Shown here: piece after piece, positions 15,354 to 23,990 of the stretch
Position numbering within the stretch: position 1 is the first letter of the stretch
Layout of the letters: each line of letters opens with the position of its first letter
Made by a program: the position numbers and the translations under genes
The notes under the pieces: generated by a model
Seen by the model: only the letters and a program-made list of their open reading frames with translations
What the model was told of the DNA's origin: nothing
Database searches by the model: none
Source of the DNA: Actinomycetota bacterium
Lineage (GTDB): Bacteria; Actinomycetota; Actinomycetes; S36-B12; UBA5976
Length of the DNA: 25,042 bases
Direction: 5' to 3'
NCBI GenBank assembly: GCA_026392535.1
Contig: JAPLBX010000082.1
Span: 1-25,042 of the forward strand

Positions 15354-18004
15354 AATCGGCTGATATCAGACAGCGTTTTCTAGATTATTTCGAAAAGAAT
15401 GGTCATGCCGTTGTGCCTTCTGCATCATTACTACTCGATGATCCAACACTGCTATTCGTCAATGCTGGCATGGTGCCATTCAAACCTTATTTCCTCGGAG
15501 AAGCTGCACCTGATTACAAGCGTGCTACTAGCGTTCAAAAATGTGTTCGAACTCTTGACATTGAAGAAGTTGGAAAAACAACTCGGCACGGTTCATTTTT
15601 TCAAATGGCCGGCAACTTTTCATTTGGAGACTACTTCAAAGAGGATGCAATTCCTTTCGCATGGGAATTGCTGACTAGCCCAACATCACAAGGCGGATAC
15701 GGATTTCCTGAAGAAAAACTTTGGGTAACGGTCTATGAAGATGATGATGAAGCGGCTGATATTTGGCATAAAAAAGTTGGTGTGCCTAAAGAAAGAATCC
15801 AACGTCGTGGACAAATAGACAACTTCTGGTCCATGGGAGTTCCAGGTCCATGCGGGCCCTGTTCTGAAATTTACTATGACCGCGGCGCGCAATATGGCAA
15901 AGAAGGCGGACCGATCGTTGATGAAGATCGGTATTTGGAAGTTTGGAACCTTGTGTTCATGCAGTTCGAACGAGGCGCTGGTCCTGGAAAAGAAGGTTAC
16001 CCAATCCTGGGCGAACTTCCTGCTAAAAATATCGATACTGGCATGGGCATCGAACGCATGGCCGCCTTGTTACAGGGCGTTGAAAACATCTATGAGATTG
16101 ATACAACGAAAGTTATTTTAGATAAAGCTGTCGAGTTAACTGGTGTTAATTACGGAAGTTCACAAAGCAACGATGTTTCGTTGCGAGTAATTGCAGACCA
16201 CGCCCGGACATGCGCTTTCTTAATTGTTGATGGAGTTTTGCCCGGCAATGAGGGTCGGGGATACGTACTACGTCGCATCTTGCGTCGGGTAGTCAGAAAT
16301 ATGCGCATTCTTGGCTGCAATGAACCGATTATGGATGAACTGATTCTCGCAACCATCGAGGCGATGGGTGCGCAGTATCCGGAATTGATTTCCGATGCAA
16401 CTCGAATCCGATCTATTGCCACAAACGAAGAACTTGCATTCTTAGCGACTCTCAAGTCCGGTACAACAATGTTCGATACTGCCGTCACTCAAATGAAATC
16501 CAAAGGTGGAAAGAAACTAGCGGGAGATCAGGTATTCCAACTCCATGACACTTACGGATTTCCATTCGACCTAACAGTTGAAATGGCTAAAGAAGCAGGC
16601 CTCGATGTTGACGAAGACGGATTTAGATCCTTGAAGCGTGAGCGGGCAAAAGCTGATGCGATGACTCGCAAAGCTGGATTAACTGCCCCAACAGCTTATA
16701 AAGATGTGATGGAAATTGCTGGGAAAACTAATTTCATCGGTTATGAACACATCTCATCCGAAACTAAAATCCAAGGATTACTTGTTGATGGAAATGTTGT
16801 GAAATCAGCAACCCCAGGTCAACATGTGGAAATAATTTTGCAAGACACACCTTTCTATGCAGAAGGTGGCGGACAACTTGGTGACCATGGTCGAATCACG
16901 TTGGCCAACGGCGCAATTTTGGAAGTTTATGACGTTCAGTCTCCAGTACCTGGGTTGATAGTTCACCGCGCAACAGTTGCTGACGGTGAAGTCAGCCTTT
17001 CTACTACTGCGAATGCAGAGGTAGACCTAGGTCGACGCATGGCGATTAGTCGCGCTCACACTGCAACCCACATGATTCATAAAGCGTTTCGCGAATTGTT
17101 AGGTGAAACTGCAACCCAAATGGGTTCAGAAAATTCACCAGGACGTTTACGGTTTGATTTTCCATCGCCGCAAGCTGTCCCTGATTCAATTTTGAATGAA
17201 GTTGAGTCCAGAGTTAACAATCTTTTATTAGAAGATATGCCAGTCACTGCAACCTATATGAGTCAAAACGATGCTCGTGAAATCGGTGCGATGGCGTTGT
17301 TTGGTGAAAAGTATGGCGATCAAGTTCGAGTTGTATCAGTGGGTGATTGGGCCCGCGAGCTTTGTGGCGGTACTCACACGCCAACTACAGGCCATCTCGG
17401 GGTTATTAAATTCCTGTCAGAAGGATCGGTCGGCACAGGTGTTCGCCGAGTTGAAGCTTTGGTTGGCTCAGATGCATATTCATTCTTGGCCCGCGAACAT
17501 ATTTTGTTGAACAACATCGCGCAAAATTTGAAAGCTAGACCTGAAGAATTAATTGAGAGAATCGAAAATCTTTTATCCAAGCTCAAGGATGCTGAAAAGG
17601 AAATCGAAAAAGTAAGAGCAGGTCAGCTAAGAACCCAATTAGATAGTTATTTGAAAACCGAAACAGTCTCTGGCGTTGAATTAAAGACTGCAGTATTTCC
17701 TGATGGGACTTCAGCAAACGATATCCGTGAAATTGTTAGTGAACTCAAAAACTCTCTGGCATCTAATGCTGGTGTGGTTTGCGCGGTCGCAACTTCTGAC
17801 GGCAAGGTATCTGTTGTGATTGCTGCGACCGACGCTGCAATAAAACTTGGACTGTCGGCTGGCACTTTACTGACAAAAGTTTCTTCTGTTTTAGAAGGCA
17901 AAGGTGGCGGCAAGGCAGAGCTCGCACAAGGAGGCGGCACAAACATTGCTGCTATTCCTCAGGCCCTGAAGCTACTTGCTGCGGAAATATCAAAGACTGT
18001 CTGA
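15350..18004 (+). CDS. alaS: Alanyl-tRNA synthetase
   Basis: AlaRS attaches alanine to tRNA-Ala and clears mischarged Ser and Gly in cis. The product has 884 residues, close to the usual 875-900. It starts with the catalytic core MKSADIRQRFLDYFEKNGH; FVNAGMVPFKPYFLG and RHGSFFQMAGNFSFGDYFK follow. The tRNA recognition helices cover about 250-450. The editing domain carries the zinc ligands H570 and H574 (HTATH) and C672 and H676 (CGGTH). A helical C-Ala linker and the glycine-rich terminal domain (GKGGGKAELAQGGG) close the protein. AAGGAAGG precedes the ATG. It overlaps rarA by 4 bases. Confidence 0.97.
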   Translation: MKSADIRQRFLDYFEKNGHAVVPSASLLLDDPTLLFVNAGMVPFKPYFLGEAAPDYKRATSVQKCVRTLDIEEVGKTTRHGSFFQMAGNFSFGDYFKEDAIPFAWELLTSPTSQGGYGFPEEKLWVTVYEDDDEAADIWHKKVGVPKERIQRRGQIDNFWSMGVPGPCGPCSEIYYDRGAQYGKEGGPIVDEDRYLEVWNLVFMQFERGAGPGKEGYPILGELPAKNIDTGMGIERMAALLQGVENIYEIDTTKVILDKAVELTGVNYGSSQSNDVSLRVIADHARTCAFLIVDGVLPGNEGRGYVLRRILRRVVRNMRILGCNEPIMDELILATIEAMGAQYPELISDATRIRSIATNEELAFLATLKSGTTMFDTAVTQMKSKGGKKLAGDQVFQLHDTYGFPFDLTVEMAKEAGLDVDEDGFRSLKRERAKADAMTRKAGLTAPTAYKDVMEIAGKTNFIGYEHISSETKIQGLLVDGNVVKSATPGQHVEIILQDTPFYAEGGGQLGDHGRITLANGAILEVYDVQSPVPGLIVHRATVADGEVSLSTTANAEVDLGRRMAISRAHTATHMIHKAFRELLGETATQMGSENSPGRLRFDFPSPQAVPDSILNEVESRVNNLLLEDMPVTATYMSQNDAREIGAMALFGEKYGDQVRVVSVGDWARELCGGTHTPTTGHLGVIKFLSEGSVGTGVRRVEALVGSDAYSFLAREHILLNNIAQNLKARPEELIERIENLLSKLKDAEKEIEKVRAGQLRTQLDSYLKTETVSGVELKTAVFPDGTSANDIREIVSELKNSLASNAGVVCAVATSDGKVSVVIAATDAAIKLGLSAGTLLTKVSSVLEGKGGGKAELAQGGGTNIAAIPQALKLLAAEISKTV

Positions 18005-18005
18005 G

Positions 18006-18449
18006 ATGCGTACCGGAATTCGCATTGCGCTAGACCTTGGTACGACTCGAATTGGCGTAGCTAAATGCGATCGGGACGGCATTCTTGCTTCTCCAGTGGC
18101 GGTTTGGCATCCAGAAGAACTTCAAATTCAATTAGCAACTCTTGTTAGCGAATATAAACCAATCGAAATACTTATCGGGCTGCCAATAGATCTACGCGGC
18201 GAAGCTGGAATTGCAGCCCAAAATGTGCAAGAGCAGGCTCGGGTTCTCGCCACAAATAATCCGGACATAGTCTTTCGATTAGTTGACGAAAGGATGACTA
18301 CTAGAGTTGCCAGAGGTCAATTGCGCGAAAATGGCCACACAACTCGAACAGATAAGAACCTTATTGATGCGGTAGCCGCTAGCGTTCTCTTAGAGGACGC
18401 ATTGGCGTTTGAAAGAATTAATGGCAAAGCGCCGGGGCAGGTGTTGTGA
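18006..18449 (+). CDS. ruvX: RuvX/YqgF-family Holliday junction resolvase-like nuclease
   Basis: YqgF proteins have an RNase H fold. In E. coli the member takes part in 16S rRNA 5' maturation, and a junction-resolvase role is reported for others. The product has 147 residues, of usual length. Motifs are IALDLGTTRIGVA (7-19, D10), ILIGLPIDLRGEAG (55-68), RLVDERMTT (91-99, E95) and D121 in LIDAVAASVLL, so the acidic triad is complete. I start at the ATG at 18006, one base after the alaS stop; an earlier in-frame ATG at 17976 lies inside alaS and adds 10 unconserved residues. Position between alaS and mltG is conserved in actinobacteria. Confidence 0.93.
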   Translation: MRTGIRIALDLGTTRIGVAKCDRDGILASPVAVWHPEELQIQLATLVSEYKPIEILIGLPIDLRGEAGIAAQNVQEQARVLATNNPDIVFRLVDERMTTRVARGQLRENGHTTRTDKNLIDAVAASVLLEDALAFERINGKAPGQVL

Positions 18450-19504
18450 TGAGTATTTTTGGATTCAAGATGGATGAACCATCCGCAGAACCAAAAAAAC
18501 CTTGGATCTTGGTGGTTGCAGTTTTGGTTGTCATCACACTAGGCGCATTCACGTTAGCAAAGAGTCTGCAACCAGCGGCCGACTTCCCAGGTGACGGCGG
18601 CGGCCAAGTGACAATCACAATTGCTGCCGGCGACACGTTACGTGAAATCGGAGAAAATTTGTACGCAAACGGTGTAATCGCAGGAGTGGAGGCTTGGATT
18701 GCAGTTGTTAATTCCGACGAACGCGCAACTTCAGTGTCACCTGGCGAATACAACCTGCGATTGGAGATGAGTAGTAGAACTGCCTTGGACCTACTGCTAG
18801 ATCCTTTAAGTCGTGCAGTTAAGAGACTGACAATTCCAGAAGGATTGCGGGCAATAGAAATCATAAGAATAGCTTCTAAAGTTTCTGGGATCGACAAACA
18901 AGAATTCCTCGATGTTCTAGATGAACCTACTTCTTACGGTCTGCCAACCATTGCAAATGGCAATCCTGAAGGATTCTTGTTCCCAGCCACATACGAAATA
19001 GCGAGAGATGCGACCGCTCAATCAATTTTGTCTCAAATGACAGCTCGATGGTTTGCTAGTTATGCTTCTTTGGAATTGAGCCGCAGAGCTGCGGCGGCCG
19101 GCCACACAGTTTTGGAAATCGTGACCATCGCTTCGATCTTGGAAGTAGAGGGCGCGCCGAATGATTACTCTAAAGTGGCACGGGTAATCGAAAATCGTTT
19201 GAAAATCAATATGAGACTACAACTCGATTCAACGGTTAATTACGCACTCGGAACCGATGAATTGAATTTGACAAAAGATCAACTCGATTCTGAAAGTCCA
19301 TACAACACGTACACGACTGATGGATTGCCAATTGGGCCAATTGGAAATCCTGGTGAGGCCGCACTTGAGGCCGCACTTGAACCAGCTCCAGGTAATTGGA
19401 TCTACTTCGTAACTACAAATCTTGAGACCAAAGAAACAGAGTTTGCAGTTACCTATAAAGAATTCTTGGTGCTAAAGCGAAAGTACTTGAATAGTGTTAA
19501 TTAA
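18449..19504 (+). CDS. mltG: Endolytic murein transglycosylase MltG (YceG-like)
   Basis: MltG cuts nascent glycan strands near the inner membrane and helps set strand length. The product has 351 residues. It has a short cytoplasmic N-terminus, one membrane segment (about 18-37), a LysM-like segment with VTITIAAGDTLREIGENL (54-71), then the YceG catalytic domain. The expected catalytic Glu is E232 in IASILEVEG. Further family motifs are EGFLFPATYEI (174-184), RLQLDSTVNYALG (256-268) and GPIGNPGEAALEAALEPA. ATG 18449 shares its first base with the ruvX stop; a GTG at 18446 is also in frame and adds one residue. The 3' end overlaps aroE by 11 bases. Confidence 0.93.
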   Translation: MSIFGFKMDEPSAEPKKPWILVVAVLVVITLGAFTLAKSLQPAADFPGDGGGQVTITIAAGDTLREIGENLYANGVIAGVEAWIAVVNSDERATSVSPGEYNLRLEMSSRTALDLLLDPLSRAVKRLTIPEGLRAIEIIRIASKVSGIDKQEFLDVLDEPTSYGLPTIANGNPEGFLFPATYEIARDATAQSILSQMTARWFASYASLELSRRAAAAGHTVLEIVTIASILEVEGAPNDYSKVARVIENRLKINMRLQLDSTVNYALGTDELNLTKDQLDSESPYNTYTTDGLPIGPIGNPGEAALEAALEPAPGNWIYFVTTNLETKETEFAVTYKEFLVLKRKYLNSVN

Positions 19505-20306
19505 GGGTAAGGCCGCGATCCTTGGTAATCCGGTTGATCATTCTTTGTCGCCGACTATGCACAAGGCAGCTTATAAAGAGTTAGATATTTCCTGGGATTA
19601 TGAGAAGTTCAAAATCGACCCCAGAGATTTTGCTGAATTTGTAACCAGCCAGATGGATTACAACGGATTTTCTGTGACAATGCCACTGAAAGATGCTGCG
19701 TTTGAATATGCAACGAGCCATGACGACTATTCGTTATTGACGAAAGCCTGCAATACCTTGATACATGAAAGCGATGGCTCTTGGTCGGGTTTCAATACTG
19801 ACGTAGCAGGATTTATTTCCATTCTTTCGCCAATTATCAAAGATGCTGGCACAGCTTGTGTCATTGGGTCTGGCGCGACCGCTAGGTCTGCCATAGCTGC
19901 TTTGGCCCATCTTGGTTATAAAGAAATAGCTATCTCAGCGCGCAGAAAAGAATCAACCGAGGAATTGTCGAAGTTTTTCCCAGAACTCAATTTCGTTTAC
20001 CAAGATATTTCTCAACCAATTGCCGACTTGGTGATTAGCACGGTTCCGGCCGGTGGTTCTGACTTGGTGAAACTAGATAGCAGAACAAGTATTTTCTTTG
20101 ATGTTATTTATGCTCCATGGCCAACGAAGCTTGCGGCAAGTGCTTTGAATCAAAATTGTCGAGTGTTCAGTGGTTTGCATTTGTTAGCGGCGCAGGCAGT
20201 TGAACAGGTTACTTTGATGACACAATGTGATCGTGCGAAAATGCCGAGATTGTTTGAAGTCATGTATGCCGCCGGACTAGTACAACAAAATAAAGGATCT
20301 ATCTAG
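19494..20306 (+). CDS. aroE: Shikimate dehydrogenase
   Basis: AroE reduces 3-dehydroshikimate to shikimate with NADPH, step 4 of the shikimate pathway. The product has 270 residues. The substrate site shows NPVDHSLSPTMH (12-23), GFSVTMPLK with K66, and NTDVAG with D103, the catalytic Lys/Asp pair. The NADPH loop is VIGSGATARSA (123-133). DVIYAPWPTKLA and GLHLLAAQAVEQ close the domain. Canonical Asn in the N-V-T motif is Ser here (S60), which I read as a tolerated variant. The start is the GTG at 19494, 11 bases inside mltG; no other start fits the conserved N-terminus. No strong SD is seen, so coupling to mltG is likely. Confidence 0.93.
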   Translation: MLIKGKAAILGNPVDHSLSPTMHKAAYKELDISWDYEKFKIDPRDFAEFVTSQMDYNGFSVTMPLKDAAFEYATSHDDYSLLTKACNTLIHESDGSWSGFNTDVAGFISILSPIIKDAGTACVIGSGATARSAIAALAHLGYKEIAISARRKESTEELSKFFPELNFVYQDISQPIADLVISTVPAGGSDLVKLDSRTSIFFDVIYAPWPTKLAASALNQNCRVFSGLHLLAAQAVEQVTLMTQCDRAKMPRLFEVMYAAGLVQQNKGSI

Positions 20307-20359
20307 TACTGCCTGTAACGCTCTTCCTTCGATTACTTTTCTGAGGGAGGCTGATTACT

Positions 20360-20812
20360 GTGACTCTTACAAATATAGTTTTTCAAATCGTAATCAGCTT
20401 CTTAGGATTTAGTGCGGCCAAAGTTGATGCAAATTCGTATTTGTTGCCAAATAGATTCACTTTACGAATCTTTGCCGTTGGAGTTGCTTCTCAAATTTTG
20501 GATTTTCGCTCAGATGTAATTGGAGCCTGGCTCGTAGTGATCGCTCTACATTTATGTTTTGCTTTGGCTGTTCCTAGGGCTTTTGGCTTGGGGGATGTGA
20601 AACTTATGGCTGGGGTTTCTCTGATTTTTCAATCTAGTACAGCACTGTGGGTCTGGATTTACTCGACTTACCTACTTGGCCTAATTCATGGATTTTGGCG
20701 CAAAATATCTGGAAAATCATCAAGAATTCCGTTTGGCGTGAGTATTTATGGAGCATGGGTGCTCATTTGCATGGGAGAATGGGCCTATGTTGCGTTGGAT
20801 TACGGCTGGTGA
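20360..20812 (+). CDS. Short A24-family prepilin peptidase
   Basis: This is a membrane aspartyl protease that trims leader peptides from type IV or Tad-type prepilins. The product has 150 residues, all hydrophobic helices, without the N-terminal methyltransferase domain of PilD, so it is of the short TadV/CpaA-like size. The two expected catalytic aspartates are D23 (KVDANSYLLPNR) and D79 in GLGDVKLMA, the GxGD motif. The start is a GTG with GAGGGAGG at 20343-20350. A 53-base gap separates it from aroE, and its last 26 bases overlap aroC. No pilin gene is in the window; a similar gene near aroE is known in other actinobacteria. Confidence 0.85.
   Translation: MTLTNIVFQIVISFLGFSAAKVDANSYLLPNRFTLRIFAVGVASQILDFRSDVIGAWLVVIALHLCFALAVPRAFGLGDVKLMAGVSLIFQSSTALWVWIYSTYLLGLIHGFWRKISGKSSRIPFGVSIYGAWVLICMGEWAYVALDYGW
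20773..20777 (+). promoter_or_regulatory. Ribosome binding site deciding the aroC start
   Basis: GGGAG lies 9 bases before the ATG at 20787, inside the end of the prepilin peptidase gene. It supports MLRWITAGESHG as the true N-terminus rather than an in-frame start at 20748. Confidence 0.5.
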
Positions 20813-21965
20813 ATCCCACGGTGAGGCTCTCACCGCGGTTGTTGAAGGCATGCCTGCGGGAGTTGGAATTACGACTTCTGACGTTGGCGCGGCTTTAGCT
20901 CGTAGACGACTCGGCTTTGGCCGAGGTGCGCGCATGAAGTTCGAAGCAGATGACGTAAAGATAATCGGTGGCGTTCGTCACGGCGTGACAATGGGCGGGC
21001 CAATTTCCATAATTGTCGGCAACAGTGAATGGCCAAAATGGGATGTCGTGATGAGCGCCGACCCGGTCGATCCCTCAGCACTAGAAGGCGTATCTCGAGC
21101 GGCAGCTCTTACTCGTCCGCGTCCTGGCCATGCAGATTTAGTTGGCATGCAAAAATATGGTTTCGATGATGCCAGACCTATTTTAGAAAGGGCAAGTGCG
21201 CGCGAAACTGCAGCTCGAGTCGCCCTTGGAGAAGTAGCAAAGAAATTCTTAATGGAAATTGGCTGCATAACTGTTTTTAGTCATGTGACTCGCATCGGTT
21301 CTATTGAAACTCCAAACGATGAATTACCAAAGTTTTCAGACCTTGCAAAAATTGATGAAGATCCAGTTCGTTGTTTTTATGCTGATGTTTCAACTGCAAT
21401 GCAAAATGAAATCGAGTCTGCACACAAAGATGGCGACACACTTGGTGGCGTTGTTGAAGTTATTGTTGAAAATCTGCCGCCAGGAATAGGTAGTCACGTT
21501 CATTGGGATAGACGCCTTGATTCAAGATTGGCCGGCGCTCTGATGGGAATTCAAGCAGTTAAGGGCGTTGAGGTAGGAGACGGTTTTGAATTATCTGCAA
21601 CTCGTGGCTCTTTGGCGCATGATGAGATCGTCCCAACAGCAGATGGGGTTAAACGTACAAGTGGTCGTTCAGGTGGAACTGAAGGCGGCATGAGCACTGG
21701 TGAAACCTTGCGAGTGCGAGCGGGAATGAAACCTATTTCCACTGTTCCACGTGCGCTTCGCACCATCGACACCGCAACTGGTGAAGAGGCGAAAGCTATT
21801 AATCAACGAAGTGATGTTTGTGCGGTACCGGCTTTAGGTGTAGTTGCAGAAGCTATGGTGGCTTTAGTGATTGCTGACGCAATGCTAGAGAAATTTGGTG
21901 GCGACAGTGTTGGTGAGACTAAACGCAATTTAAATTCTTACTTGGAAAATCTACAGATCAAATGA
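20787..21965 (+). CDS. aroC: Chorismate synthase
   Basis: AroC turns EPSP into chorismate, the last shikimate step, using reduced FMN. The product has 392 residues. Signatures are the N-terminal WITAGESHGEALTAVVEGMP, then RPGHADLVGMQKYG and ILERASARETAARVA in the middle, and SGRSGGTEGGMSTGETLRVR near residue 290-310. The sequence ends in a normal helical tail. It overlaps the prepilin peptidase gene by 26 bases in another frame, and its own stop overlaps aroK by 4 bases (ATGA). Confidence 0.97.
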   Translation: MLRWITAGESHGEALTAVVEGMPAGVGITTSDVGAALARRRLGFGRGARMKFEADDVKIIGGVRHGVTMGGPISIIVGNSEWPKWDVVMSADPVDPSALEGVSRAAALTRPRPGHADLVGMQKYGFDDARPILERASARETAARVALGEVAKKFLMEIGCITVFSHVTRIGSIETPNDELPKFSDLAKIDEDPVRCFYADVSTAMQNEIESAHKDGDTLGGVVEVIVENLPPGIGSHVHWDRRLDSRLAGALMGIQAVKGVEVGDGFELSATRGSLAHDEIVPTADGVKRTSGRSGGTEGGMSTGETLRVRAGMKPISTVPRALRTIDTATGEEAKAINQRSDVCAVPALGVVAEAMVALVIADAMLEKFGGDSVGETKRNLNSYLENLQIK

Positions 21966-22462
21966 GTCCAAAAGCAGTGTTAGTTGGAGTTCCAGGTGCG
22001 GGCAAAAGCACGATTGGAAGACACCTAGCGCGAATATTTGAAGTGACCTTTCGCGACACGGATACAGATATCGAAGCTACTGCCGGTATGTCTATCGCAG
22101 ATATTTTCGTACAACTTGGCGAACCGGCTTTCCGCGAACTCGAACGTGAAGCTGTATTACGCGCACTTGCTGAACATGACGGAGTCTTGTCACTAGGTGG
22201 AGGGTCGATTTTGGATCCAATAACTCGAGCGGCTTTAAAAGACCAAATGGTTATTTGGCTTGATGTTTCACTTGCCGAAGCTGCCCATCGAGTTGGCTTG
22301 AATACTTCACGGCCACTTTTGCTGGGAAACGTTCGAAGCACTCTCAAGAATATGATGGATCAGCGCGCTGTCCTATACGAAGAAGTAGCAAGTCATAAAG
22401 TGGAAACTATTGGCCTAACTCCAAGTGCAGTAGCGAAAAGTATTGCCAAGTTGGTCGGCTAA
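21962..22462 (+). CDS. aroK: Shikimate kinase
   Basis: AroK phosphorylates the 3-hydroxyl of shikimate with ATP (step 5). The product has 166 residues, as usual. Walker A is GVPGAGKST (9-17), the shikimate-binding Asp is in DTDTDIE (D35 region), FRELE (58-62) carries R58, and LGGGS (78-82) binds shikimate. The lid Arg is R117 in TSRPLL. No domain is missing. It starts 4 bases before the end of aroC, and its TAA shares a base with the aroB ATG (TAATG). Confidence 0.95.
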   Translation: MSPKAVLVGVPGAGKSTIGRHLARIFEVTFRDTDTDIEATAGMSIADIFVQLGEPAFRELEREAVLRALAEHDGVLSLGGGSILDPITRAALKDQMVIWLDVSLAEAAHRVGLNTSRPLLLGNVRSTLKNMMDQRAVLYEEVASHKVETIGLTPSAVAKSIAKLVG

Positions 22463-23553
22463 TGAGAAAAATCCGGGTCGGCTCAGAATCGTCATATGAA
22501 GTTACAGTCGGACGCAATTTGGCCCCCACACTGGTTGAAGATATTTCCAAAGATGTAAATCAAGTAGGGCTATTTTTCGCGCCAGTCATGAAAGAAGTTG
22601 CTACCGCCCTAAAGAGTGAACTATCTGTCCAGCACCCGCAAATCACGGTGCATTTAGTGCCAGTTCCCGACGGAGAATCGGCAAAGACTGCAGAGTTTGT
22701 ACAGTCGGCTTGGACTTTTTTAGGCGAGCATAAATTCACTCGTTCAGATTTATTGATTTCTATTGGCGGTGGGTCGACAACAGATGTCACCGGATTTATT
22801 GCGGCGTCTTGGTTGCGAGGAATATCAGTTATTCATATGCCAACGACTCTACTTGCGATGGTAGATGCAGCTGTTGGCGGGAAAACTGGCATTAATACTT
22901 CAGCGGGAAAAAACCTAGTTGGCGCTTTCTATAATCCAAAATCTGTATGGTGCGATTTAACATTGCTCACTTCACTACCTAAAGAAGATCTGCAAGCTGG
23001 ATTTGCGGAAGTAGTTAAGTGCGGTTTTATTTCCGGCAACCAGATAATGGTTTTAGTTGAAAATTCTGGCGCTGCAATACTTGATTTGAACAGTGAGCCG
23101 CTAACAGATGCGATAGTCCGTGCAATAGAAGTAAAAGCTACGGTCGTCGAAGCAGATTTCAAAGAATCTCAAGTCGGTGGACTCGGTCGCGAAATCTTGA
23201 ACTATGGACACACGCTCGGTCATGCAATTGAGAATCTAGAAAACTATAAGTGGCGCCACGGAGATGCAATTTCGGTTGGCATGATGTTTGCAGCCAACTT
23301 ATCTTTCAAGGTAGGCATTTGCAACCAAGATTTAGTTATTCGCCAACAACAAATTCTCCAGACCCTGGGTTTGCCCGTCACATATGCAGGTGACTTCAAC
23401 CGGCTACTAGATCTGATGTCAATAGATAAAAAAGTTCGCGGAACTAAGTTGAGGTTTATTGGGCTCTCAGATTTTGGCCAGCCAACAGTCATCAATTCTC
23501 CATCTCAGTCGGATTTAGAGTGGGCATTTGCACAGATTTCAGGAGAAAACTGA
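22462..23553 (+). CDS. aroB: 3-dehydroquinate synthase
   Basis: AroB cyclises DAHP to 3-dehydroquinate, using NAD and a divalent metal (step 2). The product has 363 residues. Seen in order: PDGESAKT (69-76), the NAD loop IGGGSTTDVTGF (101-112), MPTTLLAMVDAAVGGKTGIN (126-145), KNLVGAFYNP (150-159), AGFAEVVKCG (179-188), NYGHTLGHAIE (248-258) and RHGDAISVGMM (265-275). The metal ligands are E183, H250 and H266. It overlaps aroK and aroQ by one base each, so aroK-aroB-aroQ are probably translationally coupled. Confidence 0.97.
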   Translation: MRKIRVGSESSYEVTVGRNLAPTLVEDISKDVNQVGLFFAPVMKEVATALKSELSVQHPQITVHLVPVPDGESAKTAEFVQSAWTFLGEHKFTRSDLLISIGGGSTTDVTGFIAASWLRGISVIHMPTTLLAMVDAAVGGKTGINTSAGKNLVGAFYNPKSVWCDLTLLTSLPKEDLQAGFAEVVKCGFISGNQIMVLVENSGAAILDLNSEPLTDAIVRAIEVKATVVEADFKESQVGGLGREILNYGHTLGHAIENLENYKWRHGDAISVGMMFAANLSFKVGICNQDLVIRQQQILQTLGLPVTYAGDFNRLLDLMSIDKKVRGTKLRFIGLSDFGQPTVINSPSQSDLEWAFAQISGEN

Positions 23554-23984
23554 TGAAGGTTTTGATTTTGAATGGTCCTAATCTTTCGAGGCTTGGTACT
23601 CGCGAGCCAGATGTCTATGGAAAGTTAACGCATGATGAGCTTTCGGCGATGTGTATCGCTTGGGGTAAGGAGTTAGGCCTGGAAGTCGATGTTAGGCAAA
23701 GTGATTCTGAGTCAAAATTAGTCGAGTGGATGAAGCAGGCAAGAGAAGCTCTAATGCCGGTAGTGATAAATCCGGCGGCATTCACTCATTATTCCTTTGA
23801 TCTTGCTGAAGCCTGCAAAAAACACCCCGCTCTTTTAATCGAAGTTCATATCAGCAATCCTCACGCTAGAGATGAGTTTCGTAAACGCAGCGTTATTTCA
23901 AAAGTAGCTACGGGAACGATTGCCGGTTTCGGCGCTAATTCTTACCGGCTCGCTCTAATTCAAATTGCATCCGCTGAGGCGTAG
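23553..23984 (+). CDS. aroQ: 3-dehydroquinate dehydratase, type II
   Basis: AroQ removes water from 3-dehydroquinate (step 3) as a dodecamer. The product has 143 residues, the type II length, so it is not the unrelated type I enzyme. Motifs are LNGPNLSRLGTREPDVYG (6-23; R17 and catalytic Y22), NPAAFTHYS (73-81), and EVHISNPHARDEFRKRS (97-113; catalytic H99). Ser-Arg replaces the usual Asn-Leu in NGPNLNLLG, outside the catalytic set. ATG 23553 shares its A with the aroB stop, with AGGAG at 23541-23545. An earlier in-frame ATG at 23520 lies inside aroB and adds unconserved residues. Confidence 0.95.
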   Translation: MKVLILNGPNLSRLGTREPDVYGKLTHDELSAMCIAWGKELGLEVDVRQSDSESKLVEWMKQAREALMPVVINPAAFTHYSFDLAEACKKHPALLIEVHISNPHARDEFRKRSVISKVATGTIAGFGANSYRLALIQIASAEA

Positions 23985-23990
23985 TCGGAT

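Noticed and set aside
19355..19378. Perfect 12-bp tandem repeat in mltG encoding EAALEAAL
   Set aside because: Canonical MltG proteins have the same spacing and similar residues after the NPG motif, so this is not an extra insertion but chance codon identity.
21958..22347. Antisense open frame (129 codons) opposite aroK
   Set aside because: Low-complexity Ser/Ala/Arg-rich translation fully covered by the clear aroK frame.
23160..23200. A few extra residues before NYGHT in AroB
   Set aside because: Several actinobacterial AroB proteins have a similar longer loop; the metal ligands and NAD site are unchanged.
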